From contig NZ_CP108032.1 of assembly GCF_036169555.1 (NCBI RefSeq), positions 4,216,001-4,280,000 of the forward strand: a stretch of 64,000 nucleotides of DNA. The letters are read 5' to 3'. Numbering within the stretch: the first letter of the stretch is position 1; the number at the start of each line of letters is the position of its first letter. This DNA is from Streptomyces sp. NBC_00306 (lineage in GTDB: Bacteria > Actinomycetota > Actinomycetes > Streptomycetales > Streptomycetaceae). The position numbers were made by a program, and so were the translations under genes. The notes beneath the pieces were generated by a model that did not search any database, was not told where the DNA came from, and saw only the letters and a list, made by a program, of their open reading frames with translations. Shown here one piece after another: positions 1 to 7,928 of this stretch.

Positions 1-979
1 TCCACTCCCGCCGGGTCGCCTGCACGCCGGCCTCGAACCGGCTCGACGCGCCCAGCCGGTCCATCAGTTCGGCCACGATGCGGCGTTCGGTGCGGACCCC
101 GATACCCAGCGCACGCGCCACCGCCTCGTCGGTGAGACCCGTGGCCAGCAGCTGGAGCAACTTGCGCTCCTGCGCGGTCAGTCCGCCGGGGTGCGAGTCC
201 GCCGGGGTGTTGAGGGGGCTGGCATGCTCCCAGTACGCCTCGAACAGGGCGCGCATGGCGTGCACCACGGGCGGGTTGCTGAACAGCAGCGCGGACGGCT
301 GTGCCTGTCCCGGCAGACCCGCGACGACCGCGGCCGTGGTGTCGACGATGAGCAGCCGCATCGGCAGGGTCGGCGAGGTGCGTATCTCGCTGCGGCGCTC
401 GGCCATCCACTGAGCGTGGGCCCGGGTCACCCGGTCGTTGGCGACGCTGTCGAGATAGATGGAGCGGAATCGTACGCCCCGGGCGAGCGCTCGTTCGTTG
501 AGCGGCCGCCCGGCCTCGATCGACTCCTCCGTCAGTGCGTTGACGGGGTGGAAGGCGAGGGACTCCACGGCACAGGACTCGGCCAGGGCTTCGAGGCGGA
601 TGCGGATGTCGTCGACGTTGTCGAGGTGTTCGGTGCCGCCGAGCGACTCGGTCCCCCCGGACGCGGTGTATTCGGCGGCGAGAGCGGCGAGAGCCGAGCG
701 GTTCTGCTCGATCTGCTGCTGTCGCCAGGCCAGTTCGTCCTGCTCCCGCTGGAGCAGGACCTTGAGACCGAGTGCCGGGTTGACCGCCCGGAGCCTGCCC
801 GGACTGTCCCGGGACGGTGCCAGCAGAGAGAGCTTGGACAGCCGGCCGAGTGCGGCCTCCACCTCCTCCGGAGTGCTGTCCAGAAGCTTGGCGAGCTGCA
901 CGGGGTCGTGTTCCTTGTGGAACAGGATCGCGCGATAGACGCCAAGGGTCTGTTGATCCAATGACGAAACCTCGTCCAC
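1..979 (-). CDS. LuxR-type transcriptional regulator, C-terminus cut by window edge
   Basis: DNA-binding regulator; 326 residues are visible and the gene runs off the left edge. The GTG start at 979 has a GGGGGA ribosome site just upstream. The N-terminal part (LAKLLDSTPEEVEAALGRL) reads as a TrmB-like winged helix, and the far end of the visible part is a LuxR helix-turn-helix (LTAQERKLLQLLATGLTDEA, then ALGIGVRTERRIVAELMDRL). The middle part has no clear ligand domain. It is transcribed divergently from the 1195 gene and lies at the border of the thiopeptide cluster, so a pathway-specific role is likely but inferred. Regulators of this TrmB-plus-LuxR layout are common beside Streptomyces RiPP clusters. 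Confidence 0.85.
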   Translation of the reverse strand, partial: MDEVSSLDQQTLGVYRAILFHKEHDPVQLAKLLDSTPEEVEAALGRLSKLSLLAPSRDSPGRLRAVNPALGLKVLLQREQDELAWRQQQIEQNRSALAALAAEYTASGGTESLGGTEHLDNVDDIRIRLEALAESCAVESLAFHPVNALTEESIEAGRPLNERALARGVRFRSIYLDSVANDRVTRAHAQWMAERRSEIRTSPTLPMRLLIVDTTAAVVAGLPGQAQPSALLFSNPPVVHAMRALFEAYWEHASPLNTPADSHPGGLTAQERKLLQLLATGLTDEAVARALGIGVRTERRIVAELMDRLGASSRFEAGVQATRREW

Positions 980-1194
980 GTGGCATTTCCCCCTTGAACC
1001 ACGGTTGAACGGAACTTCACTGCGAAACAAGGGCACGCACGCGGACGTGCACCTGGTTCCCGCTCGAGCAAGTCGGCTTCACGGGCGGGCCCCATCTGTT
1101 CACACATTTGGCACGTTACCTGCTCGTCGTACCCACCGACAGGGATCTACGACTGCCGCCGGGTTCTGCCCGCGCACAGACCCCAGGAGTCCTC

Positions 1195-1746
1195 ATGCCG
1201 TTCGCCGGGCCCCACCCTCCCGCGCCGCTCGACGGCTGCATCGTGCTCGTCGTCGACGCCACCACGGGCGCCGGCCGGATCGTGACCGCACGACTGTGTG
1301 CGGCCGGTGCCGCCGTCGCCGTCGTCGGGGCCGGACACCCCGGCCGGGGCGACGACGCGGCCACCAAGGCGGCTTTCCTGTGCAAGGAACTCGCGGACAT
1401 CGATCGTGTGGCGCTGCCGTACCGGACGGACATCGACGACCTCGACATGGTGCGCGAGCTGCCGGCGCAGATCGCCGCCGACCTCGGGCCGGTCTCGACC
1501 TCGGTCGTCGTCATTCCGTCCGGCTCGGGAACGGACAGGCTCGCGGAAAGGTTTCGCGCCGCGTCCCGGGTGATCGCCGCGGCCCTCCCCGAGGGAGCCC
1601 GGCACATCGAACTCGCATCGGACACCGCCGCCGGCACCGGCCAGGACGAAGAACTGGCCCGCCGCGTGGTCGAACAGCTTCTCAGCGGAACGGACCGCCC
1701 GCCGGACGCACGGCCGTCGGCCGGGCCACCGGTCACAGCACACTGA
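1195..1746 (+). CDS. Rossmann-fold, SDR-like protein, probably non-catalytic
   Basis: Protein of 183 residues. The ATG at 1195 is chosen because AGGAG lies 5 bases upstream; an in-frame start at 1108 has no such site. The N-terminus shows a beta strand and glycine-rich turn (CIVLVVDATTGAGRIVTARL) followed by AAGAAVAVVGAG, like the nucleotide-binding start of short-chain dehydrogenases. It is shorter than the usual 250 residues, and I see no YxxxK catalytic pair. It may be a degenerate SDR or a regulatory nucleotide-binding protein. It ends 15 bases before the response regulator gene and is probably co-transcribed with it. Function unknown. Confidence 0.6.
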   Translation: MPFAGPHPPAPLDGCIVLVVDATTGAGRIVTARLCAAGAAVAVVGAGHPGRGDDAATKAAFLCKELADIDRVALPYRTDIDDLDMVRELPAQIAADLGPVSTSVVVIPSGSGTDRLAERFRAASRVIAAALPEGARHIELASDTAAGTGQDEELARRVVEQLLSGTDRPPDARPSAGPPVTAH

Positions 1747-1761
1747 TTGTGGGGGCACAGC

Positions 1762-2367
1762 ATGTCGATACGCGTCGTCGTCGCCGGTGATCACCAGCTC
1801 GTGCTGGAAGCGTTCGCCGAGACACTCAACGGAACGGACGGTCTGGAGGTGGTGGGCCTCGCGACCACCTTCGAGGCCGTACTGCCCACCGTCGAACGGT
1901 GCAGGCCGACCGTTCTCCTGCTCGGCGAGAGCACCATGGGCGGCAAGGCGCTGCGGATCGCGACCGACGTCCGCTCCCACCACCCCGGCTGCGGCGTCGC
2001 GTTGATGGTCGGCACGGCGACACCGGCCGTGGTGGACCGTGCGGTGGCCGCGGGCGCCCTGGGCATCGTGCCGAAGAACGGCCGGCTGCCGCAGCTGATC
2101 ACCACGCTGATCGGTGTCGCGGGCGGCTGTCTCACCGTCGACCCGGCCCTCATCCGGCCGCCGGTCACGGGCGACACCTCGCTCAGCATCCGCGAGCTGG
2201 ACGTGCTGCGGCTGACGGCGGGCGGAGCCACCGTCAAGGAGATCGCGGGGGAGCTCTATCTGGCCTCGGGGACGGTACGCAATCTGACCTCGGCGGCCAT
2301 CAAGAAACTCGGCGGGCGCAACCGCTTCGACGCCGCCCGCATCGCGGTGGAACAGGGATGGCTGTGA
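1762..2367 (+). CDS. NarL/FixJ-type orphan response regulator lacking the phosphoacceptor Asp
   Basis: Protein of 201 residues with an N-terminal receiver-like domain and a C-terminal LuxR-type helix-turn-helix (LSIRELDVLRLTAGGATVKE, then ELYLASGTVRNLTSAAIKKL). The ATG at 1762 follows GGGGGCAC. In canonical receivers beta strand 3 ends in Asp (LLD-xxMPG); here it reads VLLLGESTMGG, with Gly at the phosphorylation site, and the acidic pair at the start reads GDHQ rather than DDHP. The conserved Lys survives (VPKNG). No kinase gene is nearby. It is therefore probably phosphorylation-independent and may respond to a ligand, such as a cluster intermediate. Likely pathway regulator, by context. 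Confidence 0.85.
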   Translation: MSIRVVVAGDHQLVLEAFAETLNGTDGLEVVGLATTFEAVLPTVERCRPTVLLLGESTMGGKALRIATDVRSHHPGCGVALMVGTATPAVVDRAVAAGALGIVPKNGRLPQLITTLIGVAGGCLTVDPALIRPPVTGDTSLSIRELDVLRLTAGGATVKEIAGELYLASGTVRNLTSAAIKKLGGRNRFDAARIAVEQGWL

Positions 2368-2396
2368 GCCGGCGACGGAGGTCCGGACACGCGCCG

Positions 2397-2421
2397 GCCC
2401 CGGCACCAGGCGTGCCGGGGC
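2397..2421. terminator. Bidirectional terminator hairpin between convergent genes
   Basis: Perfect 9-bp stem (GCCCCGGCA with TGCCGGGGC) around a 7-base loop, between the stop of the response regulator and the stop of the convergent dehydroquinate-synthase-like gene. It has no long T run, as is usual in Streptomyces. Confidence 0.6.
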
Positions 2422-2462
2422 GGGGCGTCCGGGAGCTGTTCGTCCGTCTGCACGGACTGCTG

Positions 2463-3572
2463 CTACTGCTCCAGGCAGAACTCGTTGATCGGGTAGCCGA
2501 CATGGCGGTCGGCCGTCGGAAGGTGACCGAGGATCGTGTCGCCGGGCTTCAGTTCGGTGCTGTTGAGGACCGCCGCGCCGGGGCCGAGGACCCGGACGTG
2601 CCAGTCGTCCTGGAGGATCAGATTGACGGCCTGGCCGTTGGGCGCGACCGCGTCGATCGAGATGAGCGGACGGGTCTCTATCTTGACCCGGCCGACGCTG
2701 ACCGGACGCGTCTGGCCCTTGACGTCCACGGCCAGCACTGTGCTGCCGGCGTGGAGTTCGCTCAGATAGTGGGTCCGGCCGTTCTGCGAGACGGTGTACG
2801 AGTGCAGGGCGCCGGCGTTGACCCGGAACGGGCGCGTGGGCATGTACGGCAGCGGATGGGTTTCGCTGACACACAGCACCATGCCCTTGGAGTGCGACCC
2901 GACGAGGATGCCCTCGTCCTTGCGGAAGTACGTCGTGGTGTCGACGCAGGCGCGCTCGCCCATGCCGATGTGACTGGCCGCGGTGACCGTGAGCTCCACC
3001 AGCTCGATCTTCCCCGTGCGGGAAGTGGCCGCTGTGCGCAGGGCGGTGGCGTCGCCGACGGTCAGCCCCTGCATCAGGACGCCGTCCGAGCCGAGTTCGA
3101 GCACACCGAAGATGATCTCGGCCTCCTCGGGGTTCGACGCCGTGGTGACGATCGAGCCCGGGGCGCCGGTGGCGGCCGCGATGACGATCTCCAGCGGGAT
3201 CTTCGTGGGGTCGCGGAAGTTGAGGATGCTCCAGTTCTCCAGGCGGGCCGCGAGGCAGGCGTCCTCGAGGGTGTCCGCGTCCACGATCTCGACGTACCGG
3301 CCGAACTCGACGTCCGGGTGGGCGGCGGCGAGGCCGGCGCGGGCGTCCCGGCCGCCGGGGACGATCACGAGGTCGGCGCCGCTGAGGTCGTCCGGGACCA
3401 CGCCGTCCTCGAAGAGCAGGATCTTGCGGACCGTCGGGGGCAGGCCGGCGAAGGCGGCCGGGTCGGCTGCGACGATGCCGTCGATGCGCTGGTGCAGGGC
3501 TTCTTCGAGTACTGCCGCGGTGGCGGTGCCGGCGTTGCGGATGTCAAGCCAGCACAGTTTGGCGTCCGTCAT
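2463..3572 (-). CDS. Type II 3-dehydroquinate synthase-like protein (GriH-like)
   Basis: Protein of 369 residues matching the archaeal-type dehydroquinate synthase II family over its length: EGILVGSHSKGMVLCVSE, PFRVNAGALHSYTVSQNG, YLSELHAGSTVLAVD and VGRVKIETRPL. In grixazone biosynthesis the homologue GriH converts the C7 product of GriI into 3-amino-4-hydroxybenzoate (3,4-AHBA). Its start overlaps the end of the aldolase gene by 29 bases, so the two are translationally coupled, just as griI and griH are paired. A primary shikimate role is unlikely, because actinobacteria use the type I enzyme for that. The predicted product of the pair is 3,4-AHBA; the exact product is inferred. Confidence 0.88.
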   Translation of the reverse strand: MTDAKLCWLDIRNAGTATAAVLEEALHQRIDGIVAADPAAFAGLPPTVRKILLFEDGVVPDDLSGADLVIVPGGRDARAGLAAAHPDVEFGRYVEIVDADTLEDACLAARLENWSILNFRDPTKIPLEIVIAAATGAPGSIVTTASNPEEAEIIFGVLELGSDGVLMQGLTVGDATALRTAATSRTGKIELVELTVTAASHIGMGERACVDTTTYFRKDEGILVGSHSKGMVLCVSETHPLPYMPTRPFRVNAGALHSYTVSQNGRTHYLSELHAGSTVLAVDVKGQTRPVSVGRVKIETRPLISIDAVAPNGQAVNLILQDDWHVRVLGPGAAVLNSTELKPGDTILGHLPTADRHVGYPINEFCLEQ

Positions 3573-4476
3573 GGTGGGGCCCTCCTGTCGTGTGGTGGAT
3601 CTCGGTGTCGTCGAGGTGGTCGGGGGTCAGCCGTTCGTCGGCGAGCCGCTCGTCGTCGAGCTGCCCGGCCACGAACGGACCCGGGTGGAAGTGCTGTTCG
3701 GGGAAGTGGTGGACGAGCCGGGCGACCTTGGCGGCCAGCCGGCGCGGGTCGGGCGCCTGGAAGATGTTGCGGCCCATCGCCACCCCGCCCGCGCCGCCGG
3801 CGAGAGCGTCCCGGACGTACGCGAGGACGTCCTCCTCCCGTGCGAGGGCAGGGCCGCCCGCGACGAGAACCGGTACCGGGCAGGCGGCGGTGAGGTCGAG
3901 CATCTCCGCCGTCGACCCGAGGAAGACGGTCTTGACGAGGTCGGCCCCCAGGTCGGCGGCGATCGTCACGGCGTGCGCGACGGTCGCCGGGTCCCGGGGG
4001 TCGGTGATGCGGGGGCCGCGCGGGTACACCATGGCCAGCAGCGGGAGGTTCCAGCGGTCGCAGGCGTCCGCTATCCGCCCGAGGTCGCCGATCTGCTGGC
4101 GCTCGTCGTCGGAGCCGAGGTTGACGTGGACGCTGACCGCGTCCGCGCCGAGCCGCAGCGCCTCCTCGACCCCGGCCACGATGTACTTCGCGGTGGGGTC
4201 GAGTGCCTGACTGGTGCTCGCGTTGAGGTGGATGATCAGCGACATCGCGGCGAACCGCTCCGGACTGATGTGCCGCACACTGCCCTTGTGCACGACGACG
4301 GCGTCCGAACCGCCGGCCGCGAGCCGGCCGGCGAGCTGGTCGAGGGTGGTGCCCTTCGGCACGACCGGGCCGTCATGGATCGAGTGGTCGAGAGGGGTGA
4401 TCATCAGGCCGGCCGTGCTGTGGCGATAGAGCCGTCGCAGCCGCAGTGACCGGGCGAAATGGCCGAATGTGGTCAT
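3544..4476 (-). CDS. DhnA-type class I aldolase, GriI-like (2-amino-3,7-dideoxyheptulosonate synthase type)
   Basis: Protein of 310 residues from the ATG at 4476, preceded by AAGGGC; a longer reading frame upstream has no support. DhnA/class I fructose-bisphosphate aldolase features are clear: PLDHSIHDGP near residues 29-37, MVYPRG with Tyr151, and ADLVKTVFLGS with the Schiff-base Lys182. These correspond to the catalytic Tyr and Lys of the archaeal ADH synthase. GriI joins aspartate semialdehyde and dihydroxyacetone phosphate to give the precursor that GriH aromatises to 3,4-AHBA. Overlap with the GriH-like gene and with the ligase gene shows one operon. A DHQ route for shikimate is the alternative but is unlikely here. 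Confidence 0.88.
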   Translation of the reverse strand: MTTFGHFARSLRLRRLYRHSTAGLMITPLDHSIHDGPVVPKGTTLDQLAGRLAAGGSDAVVVHKGSVRHISPERFAAMSLIIHLNASTSQALDPTAKYIVAGVEEALRLGADAVSVHVNLGSDDERQQIGDLGRIADACDRWNLPLLAMVYPRGPRITDPRDPATVAHAVTIAADLGADLVKTVFLGSTAEMLDLTAACPVPVLVAGGPALAREEDVLAYVRDALAGGAGGVAMGRNIFQAPDPRRLAAKVARLVHHFPEQHFHPGPFVAGQLDDERLADERLTPDHLDDTEIHHTTGGPHHDGRQTVLA

Positions 4477-6127
4477 GAAGCGCCCTTTCTTGTTCGCGGG
4501 TGGGCGTGATCGTGGGCGGTGTTCCTGAGGTCGGCTGCTCGTTCCGTCGTGGTGCACCTCCGTGGTCGGACCGGGCGCGAGGCGGCGTCCGGGTGTCGTG
4601 GGCCGGGGTGGTCATGGCGCGCAGATAGGCGCGGTCGGGTTTGCCCGAGGGGGTGAGCGGAAGCTGGGGCCACACCGAGATCCGGACGGGGGTGTGTTCC
4701 GGAGTGAGCGTCGCGGCCACGAATCCCCGGAGGTCGCAGGAGGTGCGCGGGGCGCCGTTGCGCAGCTCGACGGCGGCGTGCACCTGCTCGACGAGGTCGC
4801 TGTCGCGGACCCCGAAGACGGTGGCCTGGCGGACCTGCGGATGCCGCAGCAGGGCGCCCTCGATCGCCGCCGGGTCGAGCTTGAGACCGCCGTGCTTGAT
4901 CACGTCGCCGACGCGGCCGTCGAGACGCAGATAGCCGTAGCGGTCCCAGTGCCCGAGGTCGCCGGTGCGCAGCCAGCCGTCCTTGAGGGTGGCGCCGGTG
5001 AGCTCCTCGTCGTCGAGGTAACCGGCCGTCACGGTCGGCGACTTCACCCAGATCTCGCCGGTCTGCCCGCGCTCGGCCGGGACCGGACTGCCGGCCACCC
5101 GGATCTCCAGGGCCACCCACGGGAAGGGGCGGCCGACGGTGCCGAGCAGCTCGGGTTCGCGGTGGTCCAGCGGGGTCAGACAGGTGATGCCGCCCGCCTC
5201 GGTGGAGCCGTAGACCTGGATGAGGACGTCGCCGAAGATCTCGACCGCCCGCGCGACCCGGGCCGGGGCCGCGGGGGTGCCGCTGTAGGTGATGCGGCGG
5301 AGCGAGGTGAGGTCGGCCGTGGTGATGCCCGGGTGGTCGAGCAGCCGGTAGAGGTGGGGCACCGCGAGATAGACGTCGGTGACCCGGTGGTCGGTGAAGG
5401 CGCGCAGCACGGCCTCGGTCTCGAAGCCGTCGTGCAGGACCACCGTGCCGCCGGTGGACAGCACCGCGTCCGCCATCGGCGCGGTGGTGTGGCTGATGGG
5501 TGTGACGGACAACAGCGTCGCGGGTCCCCGGGGATCGAGGCCATGGGCGAGGCGGTCGACGAGTTCCTCACGGGTGCCGTAGCGCTGGGCCACCATTTTG
5601 GGGCGGCCCGTGCTGCCGCTGGTGAACTCGACGGAGGCCAGCGCTTCCGGCCGTACGGGCGGGAAGTGCGTGGGCAGGGCGGCGCGCGCCGGCGCCTCCC
5701 GGGGGATCGGCAGCACGGTCAGTCCGGGCAGCCGTCTGGCCAGCCAGCGCCCGCGCTGGGCGCTCTCCTCGTCCACCAGGAGCAGGAACGCTCCGATGTC
5801 CCGCAGCAGTTCGGTCTGGGTGGCCAGGGAGAACGTCTCGGTGTCGGTCCTCGGGTTCATCGACCGGATGTAGACGGACGTGGCCCCCAGGAGGTGGACG
5901 GCGTAGCGGGCGCTGAGCATCAGGGGATGGTTCGGCCCGGTGAGCACGCCCACCGCGTCGCCGTGTCCGATGCCGCGGGCGTGCAGTACGGCTGTCGTGC
6001 CGAGGACGGAGTCGCCCAGTTCACCCGCCGCGACGGTGGTGCCCGGCCCGTGCACGACGGCACGGGCCGGATCCCGTTCCAGTGCGTCCAGGATCCGTTG
6101 CGCATAGGTGCTGTTCCGGGTGGCCAT
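4373..6127 (-). CDS. AMP-forming aryl/acyl ligase
   Basis: Adenylate-forming enzyme of 584 residues; the ATG at 6127 follows GGAGGG. Core motifs are intact: P-loop EFTSGSTGRPKMV, VYGSTEAGG, RTGDLGHWDRYGYLRLDGR and the catalytic lysine in PSGKPDR near residue 492. There is no carrier-protein or condensation domain. Beside the GriI/GriH pair its likely substrate is 3-amino-4-hydroxybenzoate, activated as AMP ester or CoA thioester; this is inference. The canonical fold ends near residue 505. A further 79 Pro/Arg-rich residues follow and the last part overlaps the aldolase gene by 104 bases, which is unusual and may reflect a lost stop codon. Confidence 0.85.
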   Translation of the reverse strand: MATRNSTYAQRILDALERDPARAVVHGPGTTVAAGELGDSVLGTTAVLHARGIGHGDAVGVLTGPNHPLMLSARYAVHLLGATSVYIRSMNPRTDTETFSLATQTELLRDIGAFLLLVDEESAQRGRWLARRLPGLTVLPIPREAPARAALPTHFPPVRPEALASVEFTSGSTGRPKMVAQRYGTREELVDRLAHGLDPRGPATLLSVTPISHTTAPMADAVLSTGGTVVLHDGFETEAVLRAFTDHRVTDVYLAVPHLYRLLDHPGITTADLTSLRRITYSGTPAAPARVARAVEIFGDVLIQVYGSTEAGGITCLTPLDHREPELLGTVGRPFPWVALEIRVAGSPVPAERGQTGEIWVKSPTVTAGYLDDEELTGATLKDGWLRTGDLGHWDRYGYLRLDGRVGDVIKHGGLKLDPAAIEGALLRHPQVRQATVFGVRDSDLVEQVHAAVELRNGAPRTSCDLRGFVAATLTPEHTPVRISVWPQLPLTPSGKPDRAYLRAMTTPAHDTRTPPRARSDHGGAPRRNEQPTSGTPPTITPTREQERALHDHIRPFRPVTAAATALSPQHGRPDDHPSRPLDP

Positions 6128-6202
6128 GACCCTCCAATCTTCAAAGTCGGTACATCACAGGTCGGATGAGGGATTTCGGACGGGCCCGTGCATGCGGGCC
6201 GG

Positions 6203-7666
6203 TCACGTGATCTTCATGTGCGCCATCATTCCCATGGCGCTGTGGTCGATCATGTGGCAGTGATAGGGAAAGACCCCGCGGTGCGAATCGAAGGTGAGCT
6301 GGAGTTTCACCGTCTGGCCTGGGAAGAGCAGCACGGTGTCCTTCCATCCGGCCTCGGCGGGATAGACCGGCTGTCCGTCGCGTTCGAGAATGCGGAACTG
6401 CACCAGATGCGTATGGAAGTTGTGCGGAATGGTCGCGCTCTTGTTGGTGACGGTCCACAGTTCCGTGGTGCCCCACCGGATCTCGGTGTCGATGCGTTTC
6501 GCGTCGAACGTCTTGCCGTTGATGTACGCCTGGTGGCCGCCGGTCTCCGGCTCGTCCATCTGGAGCTCGAAGGTGCGCTCCACGGTCGGCTTCGCCAGGG
6601 CGGGCAGGGTGGTGAGGACGTCGGGGACGCGGCTGGGGTCGGCCACCTTCTCGCCCACGTCGAAGCGCATCACCTTGCCGACCTGCTCGACCGGGCCGGG
6701 GCCGATCAGGTTCTCCAGGACCAGCTGGGTGCCGGGGGCGTACTGCGCGAAGTCGATGACGAAGTCGGCGCGTTCACCGGGGGACAGGACGAGGACCGGG
6801 GCGGGTGCGGGGGCCGGCAGCAGTCCGCCGTCGGAGCCGATCTGGGTCATCTGGCTGCCGTCGGACAACCGCAGGATGAAGATGCGCAGGTTGGATGAGT
6901 TGAGCATCCGGAAGCGGTACTTGCGTCCCTGGACCTTCAGGTACGGCCAGGGCCGGCCGTTCACCATGATCGTGGTGCGGTTGAACGCGTCGTCCATCGT
7001 GTAGACCATCGCGCCCGCGTCGTCGAACTGCGCGTCCCGCAGGATCAGCGGCACCTCGTACGCACCGGACGGCAGCCCCAGGCGGTCCTCGGCCGCGTCA
7101 CCGAGGAGATAGAGGCCGGACAGCCCGCGGTAGACGTGCTCGGACTCCATGTGGTGGGCGTGGTCGTGGGTCCACAGGGTCGCGCCGGGCTGCTTGTTGG
7201 CGTAGACGTACGTCCTGCTGCGCCCGGGGGCGATCGTGTCCATCATGCCGCCGTCGTGCGCGACCGGGTTGTTGCCGCCGTGCAGATGCACCGAGGTCGG
7301 CATCTCCAGCGCGTTGATCTGCTTGACCACCGCCGTGCGCCCGGAACGGGCGCGGATGGTGGGGCCGGGGAACGAGCCGTTGTAGGTGAGCACGTCCGTA
7401 CGCCGGCCGGGCAGGATCTCGTGGCTGGTGCGGCTCATGGTGACCGCGTAGAAGTCGGCGGTCCCCGTCCGCAGATAGGGCTTCAGGACCTTGGGCAGGG
7501 GGAGCGGCACCGCGAAGGGGGTAACGGCCGGGGCGCCGGCCGCCGTTGCCCCCTTCGCGGTGCCGCTGGGGGTGGTGAGGGTCCGGAACACCCCGCCGGC
7601 CGCGCCGACCGCGCCGACGGCACCCGTGGTGAGACCGAGTCGTATTGCATGACGACGAGTGAGCAC
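6203..7666 (-). CDS. Tat-exported multicopper oxidase (laccase / phenoxazinone-synthase type)
   Basis: Protein of 487 residues; GTG start at 7666 with AAGGAA upstream. It begins with a twin-arginine signal (TRRHAIRLGLTTGAVG), so it should be exported folded. All copper motifs are present: HLHG at 127-130, THDHAHH at 166-172, PHNFHTHL, and the C-terminal HCHMIDHSAMGM starting at 469. Family members oxidise o-aminophenols and phenols; PhsA builds phenoxazinones from 3-hydroxyanthranilate units. Next to a 3,4-AHBA cassette, oxidation of that o-aminophenol, free or attached to peptide, is the natural guess. It lies 75 bases upstream of the ligase on the same strand. Copper oxidation for detoxification is an alternative. 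Confidence 0.9.
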   Translation of the reverse strand: MLTRRHAIRLGLTTGAVGAVGAAGGVFRTLTTPSGTAKGATAAGAPAVTPFAVPLPLPKVLKPYLRTGTADFYAVTMSRTSHEILPGRRTDVLTYNGSFPGPTIRARSGRTAVVKQINALEMPTSVHLHGGNNPVAHDGGMMDTIAPGRSRTYVYANKQPGATLWTHDHAHHMESEHVYRGLSGLYLLGDAAEDRLGLPSGAYEVPLILRDAQFDDAGAMVYTMDDAFNRTTIMVNGRPWPYLKVQGRKYRFRMLNSSNLRIFILRLSDGSQMTQIGSDGGLLPAPAPAPVLVLSPGERADFVIDFAQYAPGTQLVLENLIGPGPVEQVGKVMRFDVGEKVADPSRVPDVLTTLPALAKPTVERTFELQMDEPETGGHQAYINGKTFDAKRIDTEIRWGTTELWTVTNKSATIPHNFHTHLVQFRILERDGQPVYPAEAGWKDTVLLFPGQTVKLQLTFDSHRGVFPYHCHMIDHSAMGMMAHMKIT

Positions 7667-7806
7667 GAGATTTCCTTAGTGGCGAGGTGAATTCGTGCTA
7701 CGAGCATGCGGCGGTACCGGTGAATGTCCGAGCGAAAGGGTTCCGCTGCTGTCATCTGTCACGTCATTCATGACCTCGATCACCTCAGCGGAACGGGCCT
7801 TTCCGC

Positions 7807-7822
7807 GTGACGGTTGTCATGG
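7807..7822. promoter_or_regulatory. Candidate operator in the divergent oxidase/dehydrogenase promoter region
   Basis: GTGACGGTTGTCATGG contains TGAC-N4-GTCA. A 14/16 identical copy lies at 23155-23170 in the other divergent promoter region of the cluster. The whole 262-base gap between 7667 and 7928 holds no gene and should carry promoters for both the multicopper oxidase and the SagB-type gene. Binding by a cluster regulator is inferred. Confidence 0.35.
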
Positions 7823-7928
7823 CCGGACATGGTCTCTGTCACCGGTTCTCCGACGGCCGGCACCACAACTCCCGGGCGCCATCAGAGTGTTTTCCGACGT
7901 CTGTTCCCTGCGCACCCCGGAGTTCCGT

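Noticed and set aside
1147..2874. Minus-strand frame of 575 residues over the SDR-like and response-regulator genes
   Set aside because: Low-complexity Arg/Gly translation, antisense to two genes with good ribosome sites and known folds.
4562..6169. Plus-strand frame of 535 residues opposite the ligase
   Set aside because: Mirror frame of a real adenylate-forming enzyme; no start signal or recognisable protein.
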